Of a DNA stretch of 64,000 nt, positions 44,504 through 56,729 are shown piece by piece. Each line of letters begins with the position of its first letter. Position 1 is the stretch's first letter. Where the stretch lies: contig NW_025935184.1 of NCBI RefSeq assembly GCF_000764305.2, positions 124,861 to 188,860 on the forward strand. The letters are read 5' to 3'. The DNA is from Hyalella azteca. Lineage: Eukaryota; Arthropoda; Malacostraca; Amphipoda; Hyalellidae. The notes under the pieces are model-generated. The model searched no databases and was not told the DNA's origin. It saw only the letters and a program-made list of their open reading frames with translations. Both the position numbers and the translations under genes were made by a program.

Positions 44504-45869
44504 AACTGTGAACTTAGTAGCTAGGTAACTCGATATATTTTTAATTTTAATCTTTGAAAAAGCTCTGATACTTTTAAGAAAACTTAATCTCAGAGGATAA
44601 TGTTGGTTTTACTTCCCTCATTATTTCAATCATACTTCCAGAATTAGTAATCATTTTTTTTAACATTGCCATTAGGCAGGTGCGAAAAATTCCTTTGCAC
44701 AAGGTAAACGAATTATAGAAGCCGGAAAAATACTTTTTTCTGTATATTGGTATCTCATCAAAATTTTTTCTTCTGACGACCAAAAATTTCTTTCCATGGG
44801 CTACTCTTTCGTTTTATTTCATCGGCCACACAGTTTTATAGGACATTTATGATGTATAAGAAAGAAAGCATGTATAACAATGAGGAATATGTAATTTTTA
44901 AATCATTTGCCAAAATGTACGTAAATAATTTCAGAATAATACTTAATTTTCTTAAAAAATCCTAAGCTGAGCCTGAAATAAGGACGAAACGAATGCTTCA
45001 TATCCTTCATAAGGACTTTAGAGTGCAAATAAATTTGAGAATCAAAATACATGTTTCGCATGTGCGGTAGAAAGTTCATTTTCTACCTTAACTGCTTAAA
45101 ATGGCTTGAAGAAGGAAAGTAATAAGTCTATTTTGTTAGGTTTTCAAATTTCAATAGATTATTATAAGCTAGTTTTAACTAATTACTTGAATTTATGCTA
45201 AATTATAGTAAAATGAGCACATAAAAATGTTAAAAAATTTCAGCTATTCAGATGCTAAATCTCGTTTAACTCTGCAATATCTACAAATAAAAAAAACTAA
45301 TAGTATTGATCTTTGGTAAATTAGTATTGATCTTGAACGTAAATTCTTTGTCATTAATCGATTTTCCACTACACTTGCGAAATAATACCTATTCATTCAT
45401 TGGATTTTCAAACGGAAGTCCATCGATTTTTCCTAGTGAATACTTTGCAACGATCGCTGCTCAGGTATTCGAAAGTTTTAGTTTAGGAACAAGTCTACTA
45501 GTTTTCGAATAAAGTTACGGCTTTCTGCATAGCTAAATATAAATATATTAACGGTCATTAATGCTTTCATTTTCATGAACCACAATAAATTACAATAAAT
45601 TTTCGCGAGCCTCACGACCGTAGTTCACACTTGCGTTTTTACAGCTCCGAAAATTTCTACCAACCCAAAAATAATTTGCTCTTTCTGTTTAAAATTTAAT
45701 ATCATTGTTATTGCAGTCGCATACATTTAAGTACATCAAAGCATGTACAGCAGTACAAGCCATGGACTTCAGGTCAAATAAAAAGGCAGACGTCCCGCCT
45801 CAGTGATTTTGCTTCGCGTTTTGCTTCTACGCAGTGTTGCAGGGTTTGAATTAATATATATGTTAAAAA

Positions 45870-46082
45870 TATATGTTCAGATTTGAAATGCCTAGCTCCT
45901 TATCGAACCCGGTGGAAGTCTAGTAGCTACTTCAAACTATCGCCAGTCATGAAAAGATCCGGTCAAATAACACAATTTTAGATCTTCTGTGAACAAGGCA
46001 CGAAAAGGAAAAGAATCGGCGACAGGCCACATCAGACCTACACTGCAGCGCCGAGATCACTATGTTATGTTATGTTATGTAA
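45870..46082 (+). mobile_element. Second LINE 3' fragment of the same family
   Basis: Shares ATGTTCAGATTTGAAATGCC, the TATCGAACCC end of the coding region, and AATCGGCGACAGGCCACATC with the fragment at 43 kb. It ends in a TATGT tail, directly before the 1099-bp duplication. Confidence 0.82.
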
Positions 46083-46091
46083 TATTCCTTA

Positions 46092-48290
46092 CATAGATAT
46101 TTTTCACACAATGGGATTATGAAATTCACTTGTAATGGTCAGAATCTAGTCCTGGCATGTGTTCGTGTAACAAAATAGAATTATCTTCAATATATTATTA
46201 CGCGGCAAATTTAATAACTTGGAAGGAAATTCATGTTTATTTAACGAAATGAAAGTGAGTCATAATCTAAAACTTCAATTCAGTGATACAATATCTGCGT
46301 TTTTCTTTAACATATACCCAAATTCTCTTCTATGAAGAAATATGCAGAGACCTCTTCCAAAAATATTTTTATGAATGTGACTTTGGGAAACGTGTATTGA
46401 TATTATACACAAAAGATAATGTGAGTGAACACTTGCTGTACTTTAAATGATCTTTCTTCGATTCTCCAGCTATCGAAGATTCTGTAATTATAAAGACACT
46501 CGCACCTTAAATCGATACTTAGAGCAGCTGTAAAAAGTGAAGGCAACAAAATGGTTTTAATTTTAATAATGTGCGAGCATTTTTAATTCTTCTTTCAAGT
46601 TTCTGCATTATAATCAGATTTAAAGTGAAGCCAGTAAAATTTTATACGCCAGTAAATTTATTTCATAGACTTAGTGTGATATTTGCTCAAGGGCATAAGC
46701 AGTCACTGATTTAATAACCTTTTTTCAATAAAATAATTAAGGGAACGTCCTCCTTTGGGAATCAAAAATATTACTTATTCGTCTCTGATCTCATTCTGTT
46801 GCTGTGAAATTGATTAATGGCCCGTTCAACGCAACAAACCGTTTATGTATATGTGCGTGTCTTAGCTTATGTGTTTATGTTTGTTATGTCTTATGTAGTT
46901 ATGTTTGTTATGTCTTATGTGCTTATGTTATAGAATAGAAGAATAGAATAGAAGTGTCGGCGTTGAAGAAATAGGCCCATGGCCTGTTGCTATGTCTTAG
47001 CCGCGTGCTTATGTTTGTACCTAACTATATTATTCGCTTGTAGTTCTAACTACAATAACTATTTACTATTATTAAGGTTTAAATAAATTTTCACTCATGT
47101 AAAACTGGTAGACAATGATTCGTGAGGCTCATGATGATTTCTTCGTTACGAGCATCCAATGATATAAAATGCCAAGCAATTATTTTCAAACATAGATATT
47201 TTTCACACAATGGGATTATGAAATTCACTTGTAATGGTCAGAATCTAGTCCTGGCATGTGTTCGTGCAACAAAATAGAATTATCTTCAATATATTATTAC
47301 GCGGCAAATTTAATAACTTGGAAGGAAATTCATGTTTATTTAACGAAATGAAAGTGAGTCATAATCTAAAACTTCAATTCAGTGATGCAATATCTGCGTT
47401 TTTTCTTAAACATATACCCAAATTCTCTTCTATGAAGAATTATGCAGAGACCTCTTCCAAAAATATTTTTATGAATGTGACTTTGGGAAACGTGTATTGA
47501 TTTCATACACAAAAGATAATGTGAGTGAACACTTGCTGTACTTTAAATGATCTTTCTTCGATTCTCCAGCTATCGAAGATTCTGTAATTATAAAGACACT
47601 CGCACCTTAAATCGATACTTAGAGCAGCTGTAAAAAGTGAAGGCAACAAAATGGTTTTAATTTTAATAATGTGCGACCATTTTTAATTCTTCTTTCAAGT
47701 TTCTGCATTATAATCAGATTTAAAGTGAAGCCAGTAAAATTTTATACGCCAGTAAATTTATTTCATAGACTTAGTGTGATATTTGCTCAAGGGCATAAGC
47801 AGTCACTGATTTAATAACCTTTTTTCAATAAAATAATTAAGGGAACGTCCTCCTTTGGGAATCAAAAATATTTCTTTTTCGTCTCTGATCTCATTCTGTT
47901 GCTGTGAAATTGATTAATGGCCCGTTCAACGCAACAAACCGTTTATGTATATGTGCGTGTCTTAGCTTATGTGTTTATGTTTGTTATGTCTTATGTAGTT
48001 ATGTTTGTTATGTCTTATGTGCTTATGTTATAGAATAGAAGAATAGAATAGAAGTGTCGGCGTTGAAGAAATAGGCCCATGGCCTGTTGCTATGTCTTAG
48101 CCGCGTGCTTATGTTTGTACCTAACTATATTATTCTCTTGTTGATCTAACTACAATGACTATTTACTATTATTAAGGTTTAAATAAATTTTCACTCATGT
48201 AAAACTGGTAGACAATGATTCGTGAGGCTCATGATGATTTCTTCGTTACGAGCATCCAATGATATAAAATGCCAAGCAATTATTTTCAAA
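46092..48290. repeat. 1099-bp direct tandem duplication
   Basis: Two copies (about 46092-47190 and 47191-48290) beginning CATAGATATTTTTCACACAA and ending GCCAAGCAATTATTTTCAAA, differing at only scattered positions (for example TTCGCTTGTAG versus TTCTCTTGTTG). Each carries a minus-strand LINE 3' end (GTGTCGGCGTTGAAGAAATA ...) near 46950 and 48050. No gene. Confidence 0.93.
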
Positions 48291-49137
48291 CTTTACTTTT
48301 CGTTTAAAAAACTTTCAGTTTGTTGACTTTTGAAAGATAAAAATTCTAAACATAAAAAAATTATAACTGCTTCCATTCAGGAACTACAACATAGTGAGAC
48401 ATATCATTCGATTCATCAAAAAAATATATATCGCCTCAGGTGGCCTTTTTCGTGTTTTTTTTTTTTTCTTTCTTTGATGTATAGTGAAATTATGGGTGTT
48501 TTAGGAGAGGGAAAACCTTTAGAAAATCAATATAATAATAATAAATCAAATAAGACACTCTTCAGTCGATAGGCGTATGTTCAATGTATAAAGTAGAATT
48601 TTTACGAAATTTTAACTCTGAATCTATTTGCCCTCTAATGACCCTCTTTTTTCTCATTTTATCTAAATTTTCACACTTTTTGCGCTTTTTTACACAAATT
48701 CATCCAAAAAATGTGTTTGTATTATTAGTGTTCAACATATGTGAACAAAATTTCAGGAAGATCTGTCAATTAACTAAGTAGTTAGCTATTGACGGACCAG
48801 GTAGACACCGAACAGTTCCGTTCTTAACCAGGTAGACAGCCGAAAACAACACCTACCATCATCTTAAAAGCTAAGTTCAACATACAGATATTGGCCAAAC
48901 ATTAATCTTGTCTGGCTTACTTATAATTGTAATAAAAACGATATTGGTTTTCAAAAATTCGTAATATCCACTAACTTTCTAATGTTTATTCTAAGCGCAA
49001 GAATCGAAAACTACACGAGAACCACAAGAAAAATCACTCGCGAACCAAATGATCTCATCGATTTTTAAAGAATCGATATTTGGCTCGTTAAAGCCATCCA
49101 GCTGTGCCATCCTGTACGTAACGTTTCATTACTCTCT

Positions 49138-49200
49138 AGTATATAAGAATTGGCAGGTCCTCAGCCTGACGATAAGCGTACTTCAGTTAAAGGCTGTACG
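49138..49200 (+). promoter_or_regulatory. Candidate TATA promoter of lipocalin gene 2
   Basis: AGTATATAAGAATTGG at 49138-49153 with a plausible start about 30 bp downstream. Gene 3 has the same TATATAAG core upstream. The 5' UTR would be near 490 nt, unless an unseen leader intron exists. Confidence 0.45.
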
Positions 49201-49658
49201 AGCGAGTGACGACAACAGCTCTCAATGAACTCGAGTGCCATTAACTGAAAATTGGTGACATAAACGTCACTATTATAAATTATATTTTAAGAATAATCGA
49301 AATTGTCTCTTCGAATATTCTAACAAATGAAAGAGGCACTATTTGTAGTGATTTTTTCGAAAAACATAAATAATGCGAGTATCATTCATGACATTATGAC
49401 ACAAAATTTGTCTTATGCCAACTAGTGGCAAAGTGATTATTTTTAACCGAGTGAGAAACAAATTTCGCAATTCGTTCAATTTGGATAGCAACAAGTGACC
49501 ACTTATAACTTTTAGATAACATAAATCCTATTCTCATAATAGAGAAATATTCTTGTAAAATTATCAAACTAATCAGGATACTTATATTTTTCAGATTCTT
49601 CGTAGATTTGAACAAAAAAATCGCACTATACACTCGCCTTACATCACACCCGTATATA

Positions 49659-49772
49659 ATGAAGTCATTGCTCGTTCTCGTCATCTCTTTACTGGCAACC
49701 GCGGCTGCGCAGAAACTGTTTTTCGCCAAATGTCCCAGTCAGGCGGTCGTCCCGAATTTGGACGTCAAAAAG
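49659..49772 (+). CDS. Lipocalin gene 2 exon 1
   Basis: 38 codons: signal peptide, first cysteine in FAKCPSQ, and NLDVKK. Phase 0 at the GTGTGT donor. The ATG follows CCCGTATATA and is the only one in frame with the signal peptide. Confidence 0.88.
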
Positions 49773-52380
49773 GTGTGTGGTTTGAAATAAATACTTACAA
49801 AAATACATTAATTTCTTAATTTAATGCACGCCACGGGCTTTCAAGAATTAGTAAGGAATTGAAATAAGAAAAGGTTGTAGTGAACCTGACGAGAAGTAAA
49901 GTGGCTGCTACGGCTGCCTGCTCTCTACATTGTGGCGATCTATTTGATTACAAAATTTAACAATTTCCTCGATAGAAAAAAAAGGAAAAAAGCATTAAAA
50001 TTGACCAATTTTCATGTTCTTAGCTTTCACTGCATTTTGGTTTATTAGCGCAGCCAGGATGATGAGTAAATGGTATTTTCAGGTTTCAAGGATCCTATTC
50101 TTAAAATATATAAAATATGGAGCTTTTTAAAGCAGGCAATAAATCTTCACTTCCTTCGAATTTCATAGCAACATAGCAAGGCTTATCTTGCTTGTTTCCT
50201 ATATCAAGAATGTAATTTGTGAACAAATTTTTCAGAAAAATCTCAAAAAATTTGGTCAATTATGTTTATTGTGCCGCGGTCAATCATCACAACTATTCTG
50301 CGAACAAATTTTAACAGACTTCTTTTTTCTCCACGAATTTATGAGAAACGCGAACGTTTGCTGAATTCCTCGATATCTTCATCACAAACCCTTTCGAATA
50401 ATACGTGGCATATTCATTTTTGTTTTGTTTCTTTTGCGATTTTTGGTTAACTTGCGATTTAAGCAAGCGCATGATACAAATAATTTGTTTTCCCTTGCTC
50501 CAGTACCTCGGCTTGTGGTACGAGAACCGCAAGTACAAGACCATCTTCCAGCTGGGCGGCCGCTGCACCACAGCAACCTACACCGACGCCGGTAACGGCA
50601 TCATCGGCGTCCGCAACGACCAAAAGATAACGTGAGTGAGAGAAATACATGCAATATATTAGAGTGAGATCACGTGAGTGAGAGAAATGCATGCAATATA
50701 TTAGAGTGAGATAACGTGAGAGAGAGAAATACATGCAATATGTTAGAGTGAGATAACGTGAGTCAGAGAAATGTATCATTATACATGCAAATATTTTTGT
50801 CTCTGTGTTATTGAAACATGATTCATATTTAAATTGTTATAGTATTGCTGTCGTTGCTGAAAAGTTGTTATTTTGTTATAGCAAAGTGCATCAATTATCA
50901 ACTGTTTTCATTTATTGTTGGACGTTTTTAATTTCATAAATTAAAAGATCATTTCTTATAATTAACAATTAATCGTCCAAATAAGAGATTCATGTATAAG
51001 TTTTCAAACATTTTTAGAGAGAAAAGTTGTAAATTGATCCTAAAGATATAAATTGAAAACCACAAATTTTGCACGCTTTTACAGAGTGATCCCCGTGAGT
51101 GTTGTAGGGCAAGCAAAATTTGCAGACCCAACCAAAACTGAAGCGAAATTAACCGTGTCATTCACCTCTGCAACTCCTTGTAAGTATTGCCACTCACATA
51201 TACAGAGATGAACATCTATAAATATACTATGTACAAGCAGGCATACATTAATATTAAAATGAATACAGAAATGAATGAATACAGAAATGAAAGTTTTCTT
51301 TAAAGATACTATGAATTTTTGTGGAGTTTTCTTTGCTTTTAAGTTTTTGGTGAATTTGCGATTAAAGCAAACAAGTGACATTATTACTTAGAAATGAAAG
51401 AAAATTATCAAACTTGAAGGAGTTTAATAAGCACATCGAGCTAAATCGACGACATATTTCTTTAAATTACTAAATTAACATGTATTTCTATCATGCTTGA
51501 AGCTATTGTTATCAGATTCAATCAAAGAGCTTTGTACGCTGACTCTATCGTATCCTAAATGCGCAGTCGCTAACGACACAAGCAGCGTGACCGCAAGCAA
51601 CTACTGGGTCCTCGACACGGACTATGACAACTATGCCATCGTCTGGAGTTGCCAGGCCGCCATCATTGCCAATATCCGTGAGTTGTAGCAACCTTATTCG
51701 AGCCTTGGTTGTCAACAACATCAGTGAGTTTCAGGAACCTTATTCGAGATTGGTTATCAACAACAACGTGAGTTTCAGGAACCTTATTCGAGCCTTGGTT
51801 ATCGCCAACATCCGTGAGTTTCAGGAACCTTATTCGAGTCCTGCTTATCGCCAATATCAGTGAGTTTCAGGAACTTTAGATGAACCTCGGTTTTCTCTTA
51901 CGCCGGTGAGTTGTAGGACTCTTATTTGAGCCATAGCGATCTCTTGAACTTTATCTGTAATTATTGTCATGCTAGGTTATTATGTTCCGCAACTAATGAC
52001 AGTGACCTATTACGTATTACACAGAATACTAGACAGTACTTCTTCCTACAAAATGGCTAATACACCCGGTTTCGATGAACCACCCGCAAACACAAATCAT
52101 TTTTTATTTCATGATAAATGTACTTGTCATTGTTTAAACATCCGTGACGTTCCATATACTTCTAGTTCAACCATCCAAAAGTTCTACCACCCAAAATCTA
52201 GGAAAAGTTCTACCATCCAAATCTAAGCTAATACCTCTACCTCCTTCAGAATTCCTATGGGTTTTGACCCGGCAGCGCTCGCCCCCTGAAGCCATCATCA
52301 CGAAGGTGCTCGGCGTGATAACGGACCGCGGGCTGGACACCAGCAAGCTGGACGTCAGCAAACAAGATCTCTGCTTCTGA
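49659..52380 (+). CDS. Secreted lipocalin, ApoD/crustacyanin-like, 5 exons, 192 aa
   Basis: Joined from 49659-49772, 50504-50631, 51085-51179, 51567-51677 and 52250-52380; phases agree and the sum is 579 nt. A signal peptide (MKSLLVLVISLLATAAAQ) is followed by YLGLWYE, the lipocalin GxW motif (residues 39-45), then DTDYDNYAIVWSC for the second conserved region and FLWVLTRQ for the third. Four cysteines (near Cys25, Cys59, VWSC and the C-terminal LCF) match the two disulfides of apolipoprotein D and crustacyanins. Lipocalins of this type bind small hydrophobic ligands in a beta barrel. Carotenoid binding is possible but cannot be shown here. It is paralogous to the gene at 57.8 kb. Confidence 0.9.
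50504..50631 (+). CDS. Lipocalin gene 2 exon 2
   Basis: Acceptor TTGCTCCAG, donor GTGAGT, ends in phase 2. Encodes YLGLWYENRKY (GxW), GGRC with the second cysteine, and DAGNGIIGV. Confidence 0.9.
50624..50776 (+). repeat. 42-bp tandem repeat grown from the exon 2 donor of lipocalin gene 2
   Basis: The exon end and donor AGATAACGTGAGTGAGAGAA recur about three more times (AGATCACGTGAGTGAG, AGATAACGTGAGAGAG, AGATAACGTGAGTCAG), each followed by ATGCAATATATTAGAGTG. Confidence 0.93.
51085..51179 (+). CDS. Lipocalin gene 2 exon 3
   Basis: Acceptor TTTTACAG, donor GTAAGT, phase 2 to phase 1. Encodes VIPVSVVGQAKFADP and on to SFTSATP, typical barrel strands. Confidence 0.88.
51567..51677 (+). CDS. 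Lipocalin gene 2 exon 4
   Basis: Acceptor AATGCGCAG, chosen because FANDTSSVTASNYWVLDTDY aligns with YANSSTAVTNPNYLVLDTDY of the paralogue. An upstream in-frame acceptor (TTATCAG, exon from 51516) would add 17 residues. The donor is GTGAGT, phase 1. Confidence 0.85.
51664..51885 (+). repeat. About 46-bp tandem repeat grown from the exon 4 donor of lipocalin gene 2
   Basis: The exon 4 end (ATTGCCAATATCCGTGAGTT) is followed by about four diverged units of the form GCCAACATCCGTGAGTTTCA plus GGAACCTTATTCGAGCC. Several keep a GTGAGT donor. Confidence 0.92.
52250..52380 (+). CDS. Lipocalin gene 2 exon 5
   Basis: Acceptor CTCCTTCAG. Encodes QFLWVLTRQRSPPE (third conserved lipocalin strand), the C-terminal helix, and KQDLCF followed by TGA. 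The part from 52285 on is duplicated at 62805. Confidence 0.9.
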
Positions 52381-52645
52381 GGACGCGGGTCACGAGGATG
52401 CATTTTACGGATTAAAATACATCCATAGGTGTAATTACATCCATAACTATGTATTCAAAAATTTATTCGAGGGCATAGTGCATTTTTGGATGCATTATGC
52501 ATTCTAGAATCACGTCTTATAGTCCTGCTGAAGACATAAGATAGTTATGAACAGTATTTAAGGAACATAACTATCACTATAATTTCACCTATCAATACTA
52601 TGACTAGTTTGTGTATTTTTGATTTTGTGTGTTCGATGACTTTTA

Positions 52646-52651
52646 AATAAA
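52646..52651 (+). terminator. AATAAA polyadenylation signal, lipocalin gene 2
   Basis: AATAAA in TTTTAAATAAATTTCACG, about 265 nt after the stop. The same signal is copied at 63152 behind gene 3. Confidence 0.6.
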
Positions 52652-55525
52652 TTTCACGCATGACTTTGTCATCCTTCTACCAACAAATCTAAATCTACCC
52701 TAACTCACACTAGCTACACATGAACTAATTTTTTACTTTTTGACACGAAGCAGAAGATTTGATTTTTCGTTGTTCAAAAAAAAACATTAAAAAGTTGTTG
52801 AGTGTGCAACATACTGCTAACAGTCATAAAAATGTGCCCTTCTTACACAATACGCTAAAAATATATGAAGCAGAAAGTAAGTATTGTGTCCAATTTGGCG
52901 TAAAACAGAGCCCTACGTATTTTACTGTAGCAAGCAAAGAAAGCCATCCAATGCCCTAATGATGGCACGATAGAAAAATAACATATCTGTGTCATACGCT
53001 GAGCAGAAAAAAGTCTCATCTTGTGCTCCCGATGAAAATGTTGAGTAAAAGTCTTCCTCTACTCGACAAAAAAATTCTATGCACTAGCAATGAAAATTTA
53101 ATATTTATTTAGAAAAACCACCCATCCATGTGTCTCAAAACGGAAGGCAACAGCGAAAAACGCGATCATTTAACGTTAAAAAATTCAAGGAAAAAACCAT
53201 CAACAATTAAAGGAAAAAAACAGCAATCCCGTTGAACTGCGATGGGCGGGCGCGTTAATTCCAGTCACGCTCGAACAGGCGTATGGTCAGCTACAGGAAG
53301 GAAGTCGTTGCATAAACCGAAAATGAGATGATAACAATAAAAAATTAACTGCTAAATGTTTTAATTCAGGTACAAGCATTATATATTGTAAATAATGATT
53401 TGACACATTTCCTAATTTTTGAAACGCCTGGACCCATTTACATCAGAATTTTTATTTAAGCTTACAATTCCATGACTTACACTGAAATAATTAACTTGAT
53501 AGATTAAATTAAATGTAGATTCATTCAATAAATTTCTCTGCATATATATTATGAATAAAAATCAAGGTAATATAAATGGCCATTGGCACGGACGGTACAA
53601 TTAATTTTACTTTAGAACCGATATTTTCCCCAGTGATTCCTTAAAACTTAACTGCCTCAGTTAACGCTATTCGTTTCAACGGACTAATTTTTATTATGAG
53701 AGAACGAATGAAGAAGAAAAATAAAACGCATGAATAGTAATGAAGCCAAAAGTTCGCTTCAAAGAAAAATAGTATGAAGCTGACGAATAATCAAAAGCTT
53801 TATTTTTGCTAAAAAAAATGAAGTGAATTCTATATAATCAATGCGAATTGTAATGTGCCATCTAAACCATTGAAAAATGCCCAATATTTGGTTTAGAACC
53901 CAAAACCAATGAAAAGGCCCTAGGTTAAGTTTTGGTTCAGATTGATTGATTTTATTTTTTTAATAAATTTTATCAATAAATGGAGATCACAAAGTAACTC
54001 TTATGTCAGTTGCCATCATAACCTCGCTTATAGCCGGGCTGACTTTTCATCGGTCGTTATATTAATTGAACAGATTCTGTGAAAGGAAAGAAAATTAGTG
54101 GCTATACTGAGCGCGAACCTTGTTAATATTTGATCATATTCGGTTGAGTGAATCTTAGGTTGGGTGAAGGTCTTTATAAAATTTCCAAACATCGTTTTGA
54201 CTCGATATGGACGTACCCAAAAATGTCGAACTGTCACGCATACATGCATGTTCCCGATAAAATTAATTTGACTTCTAAAGTTAGAGTGATTCAGAAACTT
54301 CTTGAATATTAAATGAAATGCTATTTTAGTTAAATTTCCAAGAGGTCATTGTTGACAACACTTGGTTTTTTCTTGCTCTCGTGAGACCAGTCCTGTTTTA
54401 TTTATTGATTGAATCGTTTTGTCTCCTCACGTCGTCCTGAGTCGGGCATATTGCTGTTTCGAATATCTACTCAGCTTCATCAGTTTTTCGTTATGAGTTA
54501 ATAAGCACTTGCGTTTTCTCTAATTTGGTTTACATTTATGCCTTCAGTGCAAAAATATAAGCTCTGGATGTTTTTTCCCATTGTAGTCGATATTAACGCC
54601 ATATTATTGCATTTCAGTAGTATTTATGATTCAGTCACCATTCACTGTGCAAGTGCCGCTTATGATACCTTGTTGTTTGTTAATTTTATTTTCTGAATAT
54701 CTGTTCTGCTTTTACAAAGGTTGTTTGATCAAGATAAATGATAAATGAGCTCGTGTTCTCGTGGCGTTGAATACTATTGTGGACACGGATATATTGTTCA
54801 ATCAACGCGTAAAGAACCGTACGTTGCAAGAAGCGCTTCCAAACAAGGACCGGGTGAATCTGCGTGGTCATCGCATACGAAGGTAACGGACGAAGAGCAA
54901 ATCCCGCTTGGCTCGAGTAATGATATTTTTAATTCAATTTGTCACATTTTATTTCTTAACAGTGAAGATGTCAGGATAAAATAAATCCGTGCAAAAAATT
55001 AAGTTTGCACATTGAAGAAGTGAAGAATCCATTAGAGTGTACAATCTGATATTTATTAGAATTTTTGACCATAATTTTTGAAATAAACTCTGAGTCTCCT
55101 ACTCTGTATATATATTGAAAATTAAGATAAATAATATTTAATTATAATGAGGTTATGTAATGTGTGAGTATGAGTTATGTGAGGTGGAAAATTATTAACA
55201 GTCATTTCTGTATTCAATTGCTCATTCCGCATTCAAATAATTTCTGCCTGGTTTGAAAATACTGTAGTTCCTCCATCCCGATGTTGATAAACATATCCTT
55301 GTATTAGCCTTATTTGTTTTACCCGTTAGAAGCTCATTACCTTAATGAAATCTTTATAAGCTTTTTTAAACCCGGAAGACCACAAGTACGAACCCCCAGA
55401 CGAGCGCGTTAACGTTCTCCTCCCTTAGCACTCTATACCTATAAACTGTAAGCCGGTATATTCTCAAAAAGTATAAGAATCTAATCTGTACTTAACTCGT
55501 GCCTCATTTATCCTCATTTGTTCAC

Positions 55526-55600
55526 GGTACCCGAACCGACCTCAGGTTCGGGTACCAACCTACCTGGGGTATTAATTATCATCTGTAGTTGATAATTAAT
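55526..55600. repeat. Two adjacent perfect palindromes
   Basis: GGTACCCGAACC (55526-55537) pairs with GGTTCGGGTACC (55545-55556). Fourteen bases on, ATTAATTATCA (55571-55581) pairs with TGATAATTAAT (55590-55600). Confidence 0.9.
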
Positions 55601-56449
55601 CAGATACGCCTAAAACGTATGGCGTACAGTTACGTAACTCAAGATCAGTCATACACATACAGGATGCCATGCACTGGTTTCTTTTTTGATTATGGTCCTG
55701 TAAAGGTTTAATGAGCCTTTCACTTTTTTCATGCGTAGGCTCGGAGGCGCGTCATTCTATAAATAAGGCTGTAGACAAGGTCAGGGTGTCAGTCATCTCG
55801 GTGTGTCCACACGGTCAAGTTAAAGGCCAGGCAAGATTATTCCTAACATTAAACCCAGAATGTATATCAGCAGTTCATACTTATATGTGCACTTGGGAGA
55901 TAAGTGAACCTTTACGAAATATTATACCGCACAGCAAGTTCGATTTGGCATCCATACATCAGGCCTAGGTTACAATTGTATTTTTAGATAGCGTTAAGCA
56001 TAGCTATAAAAGATTTAGAAAATAGTCGTAATTTATTATCACCACGCTTTAGCAGTCACTAAATGACCACTGTTAATGTCATAATTGGCGTCATATGCAT
56101 TTCCTGGATTCAGTTTATGAATTTAGTTTATGGTCAAGGAATAATTATGGTTATGGTTACATCCAATTTCAATTAATGAACTTGGATATCGGCCTTTTGG
56201 CATAAGTTTTGAACAAATACGGTTTACAATTGTGTAAAAAAATGTTATTCAAGCCTAAAGATTCACTCGATATGCCCGTTTGTGTTGCAACTATAATAAC
56301 CAAGCCGCGGGGAAGCTCTCATTTGACATGGTTTCTGGTCACCAGCCTTGAGCCATAATGCACGTTAATCTATCTGTCATTAAGTGCATTCATGCATAAA
56401 TGCGTAGCAGGACTGTAGTGTTAAGACATATTGCGACTTACATTTTTTA

Positions 56450-56640
56450 ATAAAATTATAATTTTATTTAATAAAATAAATAAAATTAAATTTAACTATT
56501 AATTTAATAAAAATTGATTAAAATAATTATAATTTTATTTAATAAAATAAATACAATTAAATATAATTATTAATTTAATAAAAATTGATTAAAATAATAA
56601 AATTAAATAAAATTATAATTTTATTACAAAATGAAAGTCA
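56450..56640. repeat. AT-only direct and inverted repeats
   Basis: ATAAAATTATAATTTTATTT and TAATAAAAATTGATTAAAAT recur twice, bounded by outer inverted sequences (CATTTTTTAATAAAATTATA type). Likely able to form hairpins. Confidence 0.8.
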
Positions 56641-56729
56641 CAAAATGTCTTAACACTACACTACCACCTTCCCAGATATATTTTGTTAAAGCACATTCAG
56701 TACCAGTTGCTTTTTAATCCGTGCCGTGC

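Larger units (their letters stand above)
41661..49137. other. Intergenic interval between protease and lipocalin genes
   Basis: AT-rich. Holds one candidate minus-strand exon (42573-42756), two LINE 3' fragments (43040-43345, 45870-46082), a perfect hairpin (44468-44503) and a 1099-bp tandem duplication (46092-48290). The remainder (43350-44460, 44510-45860, 48300-49130) shows nothing recognised. Confidence 0.7.

Noticed and set aside
47258..47500. 80-codon frame in the 1099-bp duplicate
   Set aside because: The other copy has frame-breaking differences and no domain was recognised.
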